From: Salvelinus alpinus
Lineage: Eukaryota; Chordata; Actinopteri; Salmoniformes; Salmonidae
NCBI RefSeq assembly: GCF_045679555.1
Contig: NC_092089.1
Location: forward strand, 3,360,652-3,424,651
Length of the DNA stretch: 64,000 nucleotides
Direction of reading: 5' to 3'
Part shown: positions 52,651 to 64,000 of the stretch, piece by piece
Layout of the letters: every line of letters starts with the position of its first letter
Position numbering within the stretch: position 1 is the first letter of the stretch
Notes under the pieces: model-generated
The model's input: only the letters and a program-made list of their open reading frames with translations
Told to the model about the DNA's origin: nothing
Databases searched by the model: none
Translations under genes and position numbers: made by a program

Positions 52651-52659
52651 GGCTAAAAC

Positions 52660-53776
52660 AGTAGGTAGAGCTGTTCTAGAACATTGCTGCCCTGGTTAGA
52701 GTGGATACGTTCTGGAGCACCATAGCATCAGAAGTGCTAGAGTTGGAGAAGTTGCCTTTTTCTGGTTACAGAAACAGTGACACACACAGTGGTGATGTAA
52801 CAAGAGAGAATGTAGGTCATTGGCTGATGACACCACCGGTGGGATTGTTTTGATGACAATGAGACCTGAATGGTACTGGAGGCTTGTTAGAGAACTCAAT
52901 CACCCAGTCATTACACTCAATTAAACCTCCCTCCCCTCTCTCTCGCTCTCCTCACTGATACAACAGAAACAGTCTTGTTTAAACAAGCCAATAGTCAGTT
53001 ACCTGAGAGAAGCATGTGTATTTCTTGACACAGTATGGTCCAGTACTAGCCTAACTAGAAACACAGGAGCTAACTACAGTCCGAACAATCTGCATAGTCC
53101 ATCCAAAGAGAAAACTAAAGTTGTCTTACATGAACAGTCTCCAGCTGCAAGACACAACTCACAGAAGTGAATAGTGGAGGTTGAACCTGTAATATAACTC
53201 CAGGGGCTTGTCAGCTCACATATCAGTGTTGTTTCCAGCACTTTACACATGTTCTAACCATTACTCTGCCAGGTTTGACCCACTGAGATAAAACTTTGTA
53301 ACAGATTGACAATTTGGCACCAAAAGTTTCACGATGATACCAGAGAAAGTAGACTTTCAACAACAAGCGCTAACGGCTAAAGCCCTGTATGTTTGGAAGC
53401 AGAGGGTTACCAGCTAGCCGTTTGATTTTGGCTGCCTAGCAACAGACAGAGGGACGCTCACTCGATCACACCAGTCTAGCACCAGAGGGTCTGTCTACGG
53501 AGCCTGCCACAGCACTCGCTAACTAACGTCTCCTCCCAGACAGAGAGCACCAGAACACATCAGAATACAGACTGGGATTAGCTATGAAGGTCTCACGACA
53601 GCCTACGGCAGGCTTTTAGCACAGCCTAACTGTCTTTGCATAACTACAAAAGTCTTCCATTATAGTCTATGCTCTAATGTCTATTTGTCCTAGTGCTGTA
53701 GCACTACCAGTGGAATGCTAACTGCAGGCTAGATGGTCAGATTGCGACGGTCAATTAGTGGCTGTAGCCAACGTGT
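52660..53776. other. Apparently unique non-coding stretch
   Basis: No repeat family or gene is recognised. It could hold 5' non-coding exons or regulatory sequence of shc1, but no decisive signal is visible. Confidence 0.3.
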
Positions 53777-53937
53777 CCCGTGTCGCTCACCTGGTGGAGC
53801 ATTAGGCTTGCAACGCCAGGGTTGTGGGTTCGATTCCTACAGGGGACCAGTACGAACAAGTATGCACTCACAACTCTAAGTCGCTCTGGAAAAGAGTGTG
53901 TGCTAAATGACTAAAATATAAATGTCAACACGGATGA
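53777..53937 (+). mobile_element. tRNA-derived SINE
   Basis: GTGTCGCTCACCTGGTGGAG is the A-box region and GGTTGTGGGTTCGATTCCTA a good B-box. The tail reads TAAGTCGCTCTGGAAAAGAG. The tail and altered A-box show a SINE, not a tRNA gene. Confidence 0.85.
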
Positions 53938-54574
53938 ACGTATAGAGTTGCGTTCAATTGTGAAACGCTAGCAACACTCACTAACAGTGACGAGATGTCA
54001 CAAACATAGCCAACGAGTCAGTTAGCAAACATACATAGGTTAACACTAGTTAACTAGTGTTAACTAGTACAGCAGGTTTAACCCTCGCCCTGCCAGATGT
54101 TAGTGCACAGAATAAAACACAGTGTAGGTCAGACGAGTGCAGAGTACAGCGCCCTCTACCTGAGGAGAGGTCCTGATTCTCCTACACACAGATAGAAAAC
54201 ACACAACAAGTAGAGAAAGGCACCACTACACTAACACATAAACAACACACAGTTGACAATACCAGTTAAGACTACACAGTTCCACAGCTGTACAAAGTGA
54301 ATGTCCACATACAGTATCAGTAGAATCATCTGATTATAATCCAGATTAGTCCAGTCATTTCTGACATCGGCTTGGTATACCTGTCCTGGTCAGGACGCTA
54401 GTTACCAGTGAATATGGCTAATATGGCAAAGATGGCAGAGCACAAGCTAAAGAGAGAGAACGAGAGATACATCTCCTGGCAAACCAGTAAGAACACTGCA
54501 TCAAATTCAGTCTAGAATTCTAGACAGAGCCTACATTTACATAAATAGGTTAGAGGTTCTACACACTAACATCC

Positions 54575-55625
54575 CACCAGTAGTGTAGACTGTTTCTCCT
54601 GGTTATCACCACCAGACCAGTAGTCTGGTCCTGTCTAGACTGTTTCCCACCACTAGTCTGGTCCTGTCTGGACTGTTTCTCCTGGTTATCACCACCCCAC
54701 CAGTAGTCTGGTCCTGTCTAGACTGTCTATCCTGGTTCCCACCACTAGTCTGGTCCTGTCTGGACTGTTTCTCCTGGTTATCACCACCCCACCAGTAGTC
54801 TGGTCCTGTCTAGACTGTTTCTCCTGGTTACCACCCCACCAGTAGTCTGGTCCTGTCTGGACTGTTTCTACTGGTTACCACCCCACCAGTAGTCTGGTCC
54901 TGTCTGGACTGTTTCTCCTAGTTATCACCACCCCACCAGTAGTCTGGTCCAGTCTGGACTGTTTCTCCTGGTTACCACCCCACCACTAGTCTGGTCCTGT
55001 CTAGACTGTTTCTCCTGGTTATCACCACCCCACCAGTAGTCTGGTCCTGTCTAGACTGTTTCTCCTGGTTATCACCACCCCACCAGTAGTCTGGTCCTGT
55101 CTGGACTGTTTCTCCTGGTTATCACCACCCCACCAGTAGTCTGGTCCTGTCTGGACTGTTTCTCCTGGTTATCACCACCCCACCAGTAGTCTGGTCCTGT
55201 CTGGACTGTTTCTCCTGGTTATCACCACCCCACCAGTAGTCTGGTCCTGTCTAGACTGTTTCTCCTGGTTACCACCCCACCACTAGTCTGGTCCTGTCTA
55301 GACTGTTTCTCCTGGTTATCACCACCCCACCAGTAGTCTGGTCCTGTCTAGACTGTTTCTCCTGGTTATCACCACCCCACCAGTAGTCTGGTCCTGTCTG
55401 GACTGTTTCTCCTGGTTATCACCACCCCACCAGTAGTCTGGTCCTGTCTAGACTGTTTCTCCTGGTTATCACCACCCCACCAGTAGTCTGGTCCTGTCTG
55501 GACTGTTTCTCCTGGTTACCACCCCACCACTAGTCTGGTCCTGTCTAGACTGTTTCTCCTGGTTATCACCACCCCACCAGTAGTCTGGTCCTGTCTGGAC
55601 TGTTTCTCCTGGTTATCACCACCCT
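54575..55625. repeat. 50-bp minisatellite, about 21 copies
   Basis: The unit contains CCACCAGTAGTCTGGTCCTG and ACTGTTTCTCCTGGTTATCA. A 44-bp variant lacks ATCACC, and GTCTGGACTG/GTCTAGACTG alternates between copies. Confidence 0.95.
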
Positions 55626-55728
55626 AGACAGACACGTATAGATAGAACAGCACCAGTGTTTGAAAAAAAGAGAAAAAGACTAAAAAGAACTTTACATCTC
55701 AGTCTGTCTCCGACTGCGGCGGATGCAA

Positions 55729-55742
55729 GTTGCCATGGCAAC
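55729..55742. promoter_or_regulatory. Perfect palindromic RFX X-box
   Basis: GTTGCCATGGCAAC is a perfect 14-bp palindrome and an ideal RFX-family binding site. It follows GC-richer sequence (GACTGCGGCGGATGC), unlike the surrounding AT-rich DNA, as in a promoter. No gene start is identified beside it. Confidence 0.5.
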
Positions 55743-56671
55743 AGACATTAAAAGAGAAACCTGCTCAGGATCTATATTGAGAAATCCTGACAGCGCCAGA
55801 AACATCTCAGACAAAGAGATAAGACTTCTTCCACAAATCAGAGCCCCGCAGCAGCTAAGCAGAGCCGAGACGGACCCATTACGGTCTTTAACATCTAACT
55901 GGAGAAACTACAGCCGGTCGGCCAGCCAGAGACTCCTGGAGGGATCAATACCACTCAGGAAATGATCAAAGTTTGGCCCACGTCGCACCGGCCATAAAAC
56001 CAAATCAATGTTGACATCCCAACCTGGCTGATTCCAGACTCTGGCTAGGACACATGGATTAACACAACATATATTGCTTCAGAGGATGAAATACTTTCAT
56101 ATATGATAGTCAATATTAATATCAATAAACTTTACTAATCACAAAAGCTAACACTTTAGAAAAAAATTGCATAACAACAACCTGAATGTTTTCCTGTACA
56201 GTCCTAACTGTTAGGTCAGTAATAATCTGCAGAGCAGGTTTTTTCCACCTATAATTGTTTATTTTACCCCCCCAAATGTTTTTTGTTTTGTTTTGAGTTG
56301 TGAATAAATTCCTTGAGAACTCTTCCTTTGCTTCAAGAGTGAATGAAAAATGTAAAACAATTGTTCCTTATTTTGGGTTAGACAGAGTAGAGGTGATTAT
56401 CCGTAGCATGGTATTAACAGAGCTCCATATTCACATCAGAACCATATTCATGTTTAAACACCCTCTCTCTCCTCTCTTCCACTCGTTTAAATCACAAAGT
56501 CATTGCCAGATCTCATATCCTCTCCTCCGCTTGTCCTCCTCCTCTCTTCCCCGTCTCAGCGGAATGTGAAACAGCAGAACGGCAGGGCTGAACAACGGCA
56601 CTCCTTCATTGTCTTCCTCTCCTCCTCTTGCGTCGCTCTCTCATCACCCTTTGCTTTCCTTCCAGCTCTGT

Positions 56672-57048
56672 CTGAGTGAGAGACGAGCCCGCTGTCTATC
56701 CTCTCCTTCTCCCTCCCTCTCTGTCTATCTGTCTGTCTGAGTGAGAGACGAGCCCGCTGTCTATCCTCTCCTTCTCCCTCTCTGTCTATCTGTCTGTCTG
56801 AGTGAGAGACGAGCCCGCTGTCTATCCTCTCCTTCTCCCTCTCTGTCTATCTGTCTGTCTGAGTGAGAGACGAGCCCGCTGTCTATCCTCTCCTTCTCCC
56901 TCTCTGTCTATCTGTCTGTCTGAGTGAGAGACGAGCCCGCTGTCTATCCTCTCCTTCTCCCTCTCTGTCTATCTGTCTGTCTGAGTGAGAGACGAGCCCG
57001 CTGTCTATCCTCTCCTTCTCCCTCTCTGTCTATCTGTCTGTCTGGGTG
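56672..57048. repeat. 61-bp minisatellite, 6 copies
   Basis: GAGTGAGAGACGAGCCCGCT recurs at 56674, 56739, 56800, 56861, 56922 and 56983. The first spacing is 65 bp and the rest are 61 bp. The remainder of the unit is CT-rich. Confidence 0.95.
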
Positions 57049-57059
57049 ATGCCGCCTCT

Positions 57060-58000
57060 CTCTCTCTCTCACGCGCTGCTGCTTTTTTCCTCTGTCTCAT
57101 CCGCTCACCCCTCCTTCCCTTTCCCTCTCTCGTTCCATTTCCCTCCCTCTCTCGTTCCATTTCCCTCTCTCCTCCCCTTTTCCCCTCTCCCACTTTGCAG
57201 TCTAAATCATTTAACAGTATATGCACGCGTGTGCACTGAGCGTTGCTCTCTCCCTTTTTCTCACACACACACACACAAGGGGAAGGACAACGGGATGGAT
57301 GGAGGAGGGGAAGGAGAGAGGGATGGATGGAGGAGGGGATGGAGATAGTAGAGCCCACATGGGCTGTTTCCCCTCTAAAAGGCTCCTCCCCCTTATTCCT
57401 GTTTGGTAACCTGAGAACCAGAGGGAGAGATTGAATTGAGATGGAGGGAAAGAGAAAAGAGGAGGGAAACAGACAGAGGAAGAGAGGGAGGGGAGAGTCT
57501 CTCTCTCGACAGACCAGACAGACAGACCAGAGATGCAGGCTGATTTGAGGGCATTGATGTACACGGCCAAATATGGACACTTAACCTGACAATGCCAAGC
57601 AGCTACTGTACCACTTGAGTTCACCGCTGGTAAAGAACAGGTTATTATCTCACAAACAGGACAGTAACAACAGAAACAATACACTTGATGTGGCTGTCAA
57701 GATACATATTCTTCAAGTCTTAAAAAGAAAAGAGAAAACCAAAGTGATCAGTGGACCAAGTGAGAACCGAGATTCAGACAGAAACACAGAAGATCTAGAA
57801 CTGCAGAACCGCTAGAGAGACAGAATCAGGGAGAGAACCACAGAACCCACGTCAACACGTCAGCGTTACCCACAGAGTGATTGTTGACCGCACACCCACA
57901 GTGTGATGACACCATTCACCATACAGATCACAGCGGTATACAGAGTGATTGTTGTGATTGTTGAATGCACACCCAGCAACCCCACACCAGGCCCTGCCCC
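57060..58000. other. CT/GA-rich and unique non-coding sequence
   Basis: Pyrimidine-rich (57060-57260) and GA-rich (57285-57500) tracts are followed by unremarkable sequence. The ORFs seen (for example 57005-57580 minus) are low-complexity. Confidence 0.4.
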
Positions 58001-58003
58001 AGC

Positions 58004-58007
<4 letters not shown>

Positions 58008-58069
<62 letters not shown>

Positions 58070-58070
58070 G
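58008..58070. repeat. CA and TA compound microsatellite
   Basis: A CA run of about 43 bp is followed by a TA run of about 20 bp. Confidence 0.95.
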
Positions 58071-58479
58071 CTCTAAATGGCTTAGACAGACAAATAAACA
58101 ATGTCCTTTACAGCAGGGAGATGCTGACAGTGGGAGGAGCAACCAGCAACCCATATGCCTCTGTGTGTGTGTCTCAAGTTCTTACCACGTATTCCATGGG
58201 ACAACACTGACTGCCTGTGAGTGTCTGTAACCCTAAAAACACCAAGCGCACATCAGCACACGGTACACACACTCTTAACCAATCACTGTGCGTTGTACAT
58301 GTAGCGAATCATAGTTCTCCTAAAGGATCCCCTCACAAACACTTGGAGCATGCATTGCTACCGGGATCAGCTGTGGAGAGTCATGTGACCTCCTTGCTCA
58401 GGTGAGCGCAAAGGTACACACACACACACACGTTAGGCAAGCTGTTTTTGTATCCCCACATACCAAAGACTGTGTGTAT

Positions 58480-60167
58480 TAGAGGTCGACCGATTAATCG
58501 GAATGGCCGATTAATTAGGGCCGATTTCAAGTTTTCATTACAATCGGTAATCCGTATTTTTGGACACCGATATGGCCAATTTTTTTTTTACTAGTCCAAC
58601 GCTCTAACCACCTGCCTTACATTGCACTCCACGAGGAGCCTGCGTGGCAGGCTGACTACCTGTTACGTGAGGGCAGCAAGAAGCCAAGGTAAGTTGCTAG
58701 CTAGCATTAAACTTATCTTATAAAAAACAATCAATCTTAACATAATCACTAGTTAACTACACATGGTTGATGATATTACTAGTTTATCTAGCGTGTCCTG
58801 CGTTGCATATAGTCGATGCGCCTACTTCGACAAATGGTGATGATTTTAACAAGCGCATTTGCGAAGAAAGCACTGTCGTTGCACCAATGTACCTAACCAT
58901 AAACATCAATGCCTTTCTTTAAAATTAATACACAAGTTTATATTTTTAAACCTGCATATTTAGTTAATATTGCCTGCTAACATGAATTTCTTATAATTGG
59001 GGAAATTGTGTCACTTCTCTTGCGTTCCGTGCAAGCAGTCAGGGTATATGCAGCAGTTTGGGCCGCCTGGCTCATTGCGAACTGTGTGAAGTCCATTTAT
59101 TCCTAACAAAGGCCGTAATTAATTTGCCAGAATTGTACATAATTATGACATAACATTGAAGGTCGTACAATGTAACAGCAATATTTAGACTTAGGGATGC
59201 CATCTGTTAGATAAAATACGGAACGGTTCCGTATTTCACTGAAAGAATAAACGTTTTGTTTTCGAAATGATAGTTTCCGGATTCAACCATTTTAATGACC
59301 AAAGGCTCGTATTTCTGTGTGTTATTATGTTATAATTAAGTCTATGATTTGATAGAGCAGTCTGACTGAGCAATGGTAGGCAGCAGCAGGCTCGTAAGCA
59401 TTCATTCAAACAGCACTTTTGTGCGTTTGCCATCAGCTATTGCGCTGTTTATGACTTCAAGCTTATCAACTCCCGAGATTAGGCTGGTGTAACCGATGTG
59501 AAATGGCTAGCTAGTTAGCGGGGTGCACGCTAATAGCGTTTCAAACGTCACTCGCTCTGATACTTGGAGTAGTTGTTCCCCTTACTCTGCATGGGTAACG
59601 CTGCTTCGAGGGTGTCTGTTGTCGATGTGTTCCTGGTTCGAGCCCAGGTAGGAGCGAGGAGAGGGACAGAAGCTATACTGTTACACTGGCAATACTAAAG
59701 TGCCTATAAGAACATCCAATAGTCAAATGTATATGAAATACAAATCATATAAAGAGAAATAGTCCTATAATTCCTATAATAACTACAACCTAAAACATCT
59801 TACCTGGGAATATTGAAGACTCATGTTAATAGCTTTCATATGTTCTCATGTTCTGAGCAAGGAACTTAAACGTTAGCATTCTTACATGACACATATTGCA
59901 CTTTTACTTTTTTCTCCAACACTTTGTTTTTGCATTATTTAAACCAAATTGAACATGTTTCATTATTTATTTGAGGCTAAATTGATTTGATTTATGTATT
60001 ATATTAAATAAAAATAAGTGTTCATTCAGTATTGTTGTAATTGTCATTATTACAAATAAATAAATAAATGTAAAAAAAAAAAATTGGCCGATTAATCGGT
60101 ATCAGCTTTTTTTGGTCTTCCAATAATCGGTATCGGCATTGAAAAATCATAAATCGGTCGACCTCTA
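58480..60167. mobile_element. Non-autonomous hAT element, 1.7 kb
   Basis: The termini TAGAGGTCGACCGATT and the exact inverse AATCGGTCGACCTCTA bound the element. The 8-bp duplication GTGTGTAT lies at 58472-58479 and 60168-60175, which is the hAT signature. Subterminal CCGATTAAT/ATTAATCGG repeats are clustered at both ends. No transposase ORF is present. A tRNA-SINE trace (GTCCAACGCTCTAACCA) is embedded near 58595. Confidence 0.92.
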
Positions 60168-60175
60168 GTGTGTAT

Positions 60176-61260
60176 TGAGCCTGTTCGGACACACATTGTG
60201 GAATGCAAGGAATTACTAACAGGAACTAGTCAAATAAATCCAGACAACAGCTTTCCTTCCCAAAATCTGTCATAAGTGTACACACACGCACAACATATAA
60301 CCGTGTCAGGTGGTGTGTTGGGAATGTGACACAACAGGTCCAGAAATAGTCAGGTTATTGAGGGTATATCAATGTGATTAGGGGGTGGTATGGACATTAG
60401 ATTAGCCAGGCCTTCAGCATTCAGCAGTCCCAACCACCTGACCGACCAGTTAACAGTTCTACATGTGAGACAAACAGATAGGGGGAAACAAAACGAAACT
60501 CTCTCCCTTCCGCTCTCCTCGATTTATTCTCACTCTTTCCGCTCTCCTTCCTTCACTTACTCTTGTCTGTTTCCCTTTCTCTCTTTTGTCTGCTCTCTCT
60601 CATTGATTTTCTCTTTTCTTCTCAGGTTCTCCAAGTCTGTCCCCTCCTCTATCCCTCAATACCAAATACTGTAAACCTTCAATTAATATCCCAGGTGTTT
60701 ATTTGCTTTAAATCACTGAACACAACCGGCGCTTATTAGAGACAGGCTTCTATTTGAGCCAGGCGTCTATTTCCTTAACGCACACAGCTCTTGCTCAATA
60801 AAATGTTGAAAAGACTACCACACTGATTGTGACCAGTATAAACATTGTAATAACAAATCCATCGCAGATCAGACATGCAAAGACTAGGCTGCCTATCATA
60901 CACCCCCGATTTCACGTTTCAGCACCATTATCTCACTCACTCTTGTATCCACCGTAGTGATGCCGACCATGTCAAACCACACTGCCGTCTCATCCATGGC
61001 TCTCCTTTATCTTCTTTTGAACAATCTTTACTGTACTCACTGAAGTTCACTCGTAAACAATTACATTTAGACACAGCATTTATTTGAAACAGGTGTTTAT
61101 TTGCTGGAATGTGTGCCGCTGCCCGGCTATTAAAAAGGGACAGGCAGTCTGAAAGTAAAGTTTTTTTTATTGCCGACTCACATACTTAGCTACTCTCAGA
61201 CTCAAAACACACACACATTCCCATTCTGCCTGCCTCCTGTCCTGACCACACTGGGTTCCA
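60176..61260. other. Non-coding stretch with no clear feature
   Basis: The sequence has CT-rich tracts near 60500-60650 and is otherwise unremarkable. A plus-strand ORF at 60390-60674 is low-complexity and unsupported. Confidence 0.35.
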
Positions 61261-61267
61261 CTCCTAT

Positions 61268-61632
61268 CAGCTAAAAACAAGAAGAAGCAGCTCCAGTGGG
61301 CACACGATCACCAACACTGGACAACTGAGGAGTGGAAACATCACCTGGAACGTGACAGCCAGTTCAGTTTACTGTTGCGGCCTGGTCAGTCCACAGACCT
61401 CAACCCAATAGAGCATATTTAGGATGAGATGGAACGGGCCGTTCACAGCATGTATGTACCGCTGTCCAATCTGCAGCAACTGCATGATGCCATGACGCCA
61501 ACATGGACCAACATCCCTGTGGAACGTTTCTGACACCTTGTAGAATGTCCCAAAGAATTCAGGCTGTTCTGGAGGCAAAGGGGGTCTGACCCGGTACTAG
61601 ATGGGTGTACCTAATAATCTGTCTGGTGAGTG
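61268..61632 (+). mobile_element. Tc1/mariner 3' fragment
   Basis: The translation gives the transposase end (RPGQSTDLNPIEHI followed by a stop, then LHDAMTPTWTNIPVERF) and the 3' non-coding end GATGGGTGTACCTAATAATC. It is 5' truncated and has stops. Confidence 0.8.
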
Positions 61633-61661
61633 TTTTAACCTGGGTGTAAAAATGTATATAC

Positions 61662-61770
61662 AGTACCAGTCAAAAGTTTGGACACTCCTACTCATTATTT
61701 TCTTTATTTTTACTATTTTCTACATTGTAGAATAATGGCGTTATTTCATAGTTTTGATGTCTTCACTAAG
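61662..61770. mobile_element. Tc1 terminal fragment
   Basis: CAGTACCAGTCAAAAGTTTG starts a terminus of the same family as that at 5225-5935. Only the end is present. Confidence 0.75.
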
Positions 61771-61799
61771 AGTGCGCAAAGCTATCATATATAAACCAA

Positions 61800-64000
61800 A
61801 GATTCTCAGGGCAGTCACTGCTAGAATTGATTGAATAACAAGATATCTATCTCCCATCAGTCTCTCTCCATCTCTTCTCCCCATGTCCCTCTCCCTTCTG
61901 TGTTGCTGCTTTGATGAATATTAACCAATTTTACAGGTCCCCATAAATGCTGTACACACAAACGCACGCGCACACACCTTACTGTCCAGAACAGGCCTTA
62001 ACGGAGATCAATACTTTACAACACACAGGACAGGTCTGTCCTGTCCAAATCTATACAGACTCGCTCTGACTCACAGCCTCATGGCCCACATAAATGGGAT
62101 ATTTCAAGACAACAGCCCAAAGAAACCTAGAGTCGTATCACTTTATTCACAAACATACTGGTATGGTAGACAGAGAACTCCTTCACCACTGCTCTGACTA
62201 CAGGCTCAGCCAGCCAGGGGAACTATTAGTGTGTAACACTACAAAGAATGCACACCATAGGGAACTCAGTGTAACACTTTACAGAGAAACAATAAGAAAT
62301 CCCTGGAAACTGTAGCCTCTGGGCCAGAGCAGGATATGAGACTGAAACAGTTTCCTTTTAACCTCACAAACCTCCCACACAGAGGTCACACCACACAGAC
62401 CCAATGCCTTGAACCTAGGATGGCAGAAAACAGAATTAGGCACAGAGATGTCATAAAGGAGACGGGAGCTAACCAGTCTATTCATTTCATTCGGTTCCAT
62501 TCAGTGGACAGGAGTTCCTTTCGCTCCCTGTTCATATGTACTCCTGTTAATAACATCAGACATTAGGATTGTGCCTCTCTAACTGTGCTGACCAAATGTG
62601 ACCGACAGGAAGCATCAGTATATTACTGGCCTGAGTATGAAGCATGTGCAACTACTGGCCTGAGTATGAAGCATGTGCAACCCTGATAAAGCTCCCTGCT
62701 TTGTATCACAAAAAATCTAATAATCTATGAATAGTGGTATCATAATAATTACTTTGGGACTTAATTAGTATATATGCCATTTAGAAGACACTTTTATGCA
62801 AAGCGACTTACAGTTAGTTATATGTACATCAAGTAAATACTAGTGGAACTTTAGTTTAAATGTATCTATGTGTGAGTGAATCTGTCTGCAGCTCAGCATG
62901 TAGTCTAAGTGTCTATGTGAAGTGAGTAGGAGGCAGACCAGGGCTGCAGGGCAGGAAGTGGAGCTCAGGTCTCACCATCTCTTCCGCTACGTTGTAAGAG
63001 ACGGACAACCACACACTGAGACCCAGATAACTGCTCCTACAGTGTTTCCACCCACGCTGAAAACTATTTGGGTCCACAATTAAGTGTTACAGTGAAAGAC
63101 CCAAATAAGTCAAAGGTCATACATATGAATGTTCTTAAAACCATGGAAACAAAACCTCTTCTCGATGCAGATAAGCTGCTGCTGCTCACAACAGCTGAAA
63201 CAGTATCTTGCCAGCTAACACAGAGCAGTATCTAGCCAGCTGCTTGGCTTTTTTCTCTGGCAGTGAGCTACATGTCAGACACTGCCTCATATTGATACAC
63301 AAATTGACGCTGAGTGAAATCCAAGACTGTTGCCAATTGCAACTAAGGGCTGGCACATGTGCGCACACATGCATACGTGCACTCGCTCGCACACACTTAA
63401 TTTTGAGCGGAGATACACACACCTGTCTGACAAATCAAAAGGGAGTTAACGAAAGGTGTCACCCAGCCAAGCTTATCACACAGACAGGACTGATTAGTTC
63501 TGCTTTTGATTGATAGGGTCTGCATTAGATTGGGCAGACCCTGTTTGATTGAGAGGGTCTGAGGTGGATTGTGAAGCTCTGTGTCAGACAGGATGTCTTT
63601 GATTGACAGATAGATTAATAGATTAGTTGGTAGTGTGTGTGTGTACGTTTCTATCACTGACATTTCTGTCTCTCAGAGTGTATTATCCCCAGGCCCAGCC
63701 ATGCAGCAGTCACTCAAGCCTTCCTCCTCTTCATCACCATCAGAGAGATAACCCACTGACAGTGAGTTTAAGGAGTGTGTGAGTGTGTGATATGGGAGCT
63801 GGGCATATTATGAAGCAGTCTGTTCAGACACATAGGCCTACCTTTATCCACTCCATCCCTGACCCCTATCTGTCTGGGGTGTCTCCAAACCATCAGAGTG
63901 GTCTACTATGATTAAACCTACATCTACTCAGGGTTTTCTAAAGCTAGCCAGCTTTAGTCACATTCCAGCTCATGCTTCATCCGTACTACAACCGTGGATA
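61800..64000. other. Mostly unique non-coding sequence
   Basis: A short fish-repeat trace (ATTTAGAAGACACTTTTATG, CAAAGCGACTTACAGT, 62780-62815) and a small direct duplication (GAGTATGAAGCATGTGCAAC, 62632-62681) are visible. No gene or regulatory element is recognised. Confidence 0.4.

Noticed and set aside
53780-53860. Possible tRNA gene
   Set aside because: The A- and B-box-like sequences belong to a SINE with a fish SINE tail, and the cloverleaf would be imperfect.
55723-55965. Plus-strand ORF of 80 codons at the X-box
   Set aside because: It has no recognisable domain. The ATG lies within the X-box palindrome, and length alone is not convincing.
58600-58695. Captured host exon inside the hAT element
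   Set aside because: One frame is open and ends at a good donor (AAG then GTAAGT). But the segment is recalled as part of this repeat family with frame-breaking indels in other copies and overlaps a SINE trace, so coding capture is unlikely.

Overview
The window is vertebrate nuclear DNA, and the repeats point to a salmonid fish (trout, salmon or char). It is packed with Tc1/mariner copies, tRNA-derived SINEs ending in a LINE-like tail, L2- and L1-type LINE remnants, hAT and other MITEs, CA/GT microsatellites and more than ten minisatellite arrays. Four protein genes can be supported, all on the minus strand. Exon borders below were placed by eye from splice signals, reading phase and recalled protein families; no alignment was run.

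Layout. (1) 1601-8485: the 5' part of a leucine-rich-repeat receptor that looks Toll-like. Six exons are visible, with a one-base frame defect in exon 2 and a 48-bp tandem array that copies the splice donor of exon 1. Its 3' part lies beyond the left edge. (2) 8486-15057: repeats (L1 remnant, Tc1 pieces, a 1.5-kb minisatellite, a palindromic Tc1 derivative) and the probable pbxip1 3' UTR. (3) 15058-23234: pbxip1 in ten coding exons; exon 2 is almost entirely a 36-bp (12-codon) tandem array. (4) 23235-34700: two minisatellites split by a SINE, SINEs, an L2 LINE and MITEs. (5) 34706-34897: a short intact ORF matching LENEP (lens epithelial protein). (6) 35655-39779: a minisatellite and the probable shc1 3' UTR. 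(7) 39780-49748: shc1 in twelve coding exons, which join in phase to a complete p66-type protein of 590 residues. (8) 49749-64000: mostly repeats (CT-rich array, L2 LINE, 50-bp and 61-bp arrays, a 1.7-kb hAT element, Tc1 pieces), with one perfect RFX X-box and no confident gene.

PBXIP1, LENEP and SHC1 are neighbours in human 1q21.3, so this is conserved synteny. PYGO2, CKS1B and FLAD1, which sit among them in human, were not found here. SHC1 is a phosphotyrosine adaptor feeding Grb2/Ras signalling. PBXIP1 is a coiled-coil PBX- and estrogen-receptor-interacting scaffold. The Toll-like receptor would act in innate sensing. Nothing suggests the genes act in one pathway; they are linked by ancestry.

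The most unusual signals are where repeats meet splice sites: an array that multiplies a splice donor, a transposon end that appears to supply the pbxip1 exon 2 donor, and GT/CA tracts starting at or within a few bases of several donors. shc1 also lacks the methionine that starts the mammalian p46 isoform.
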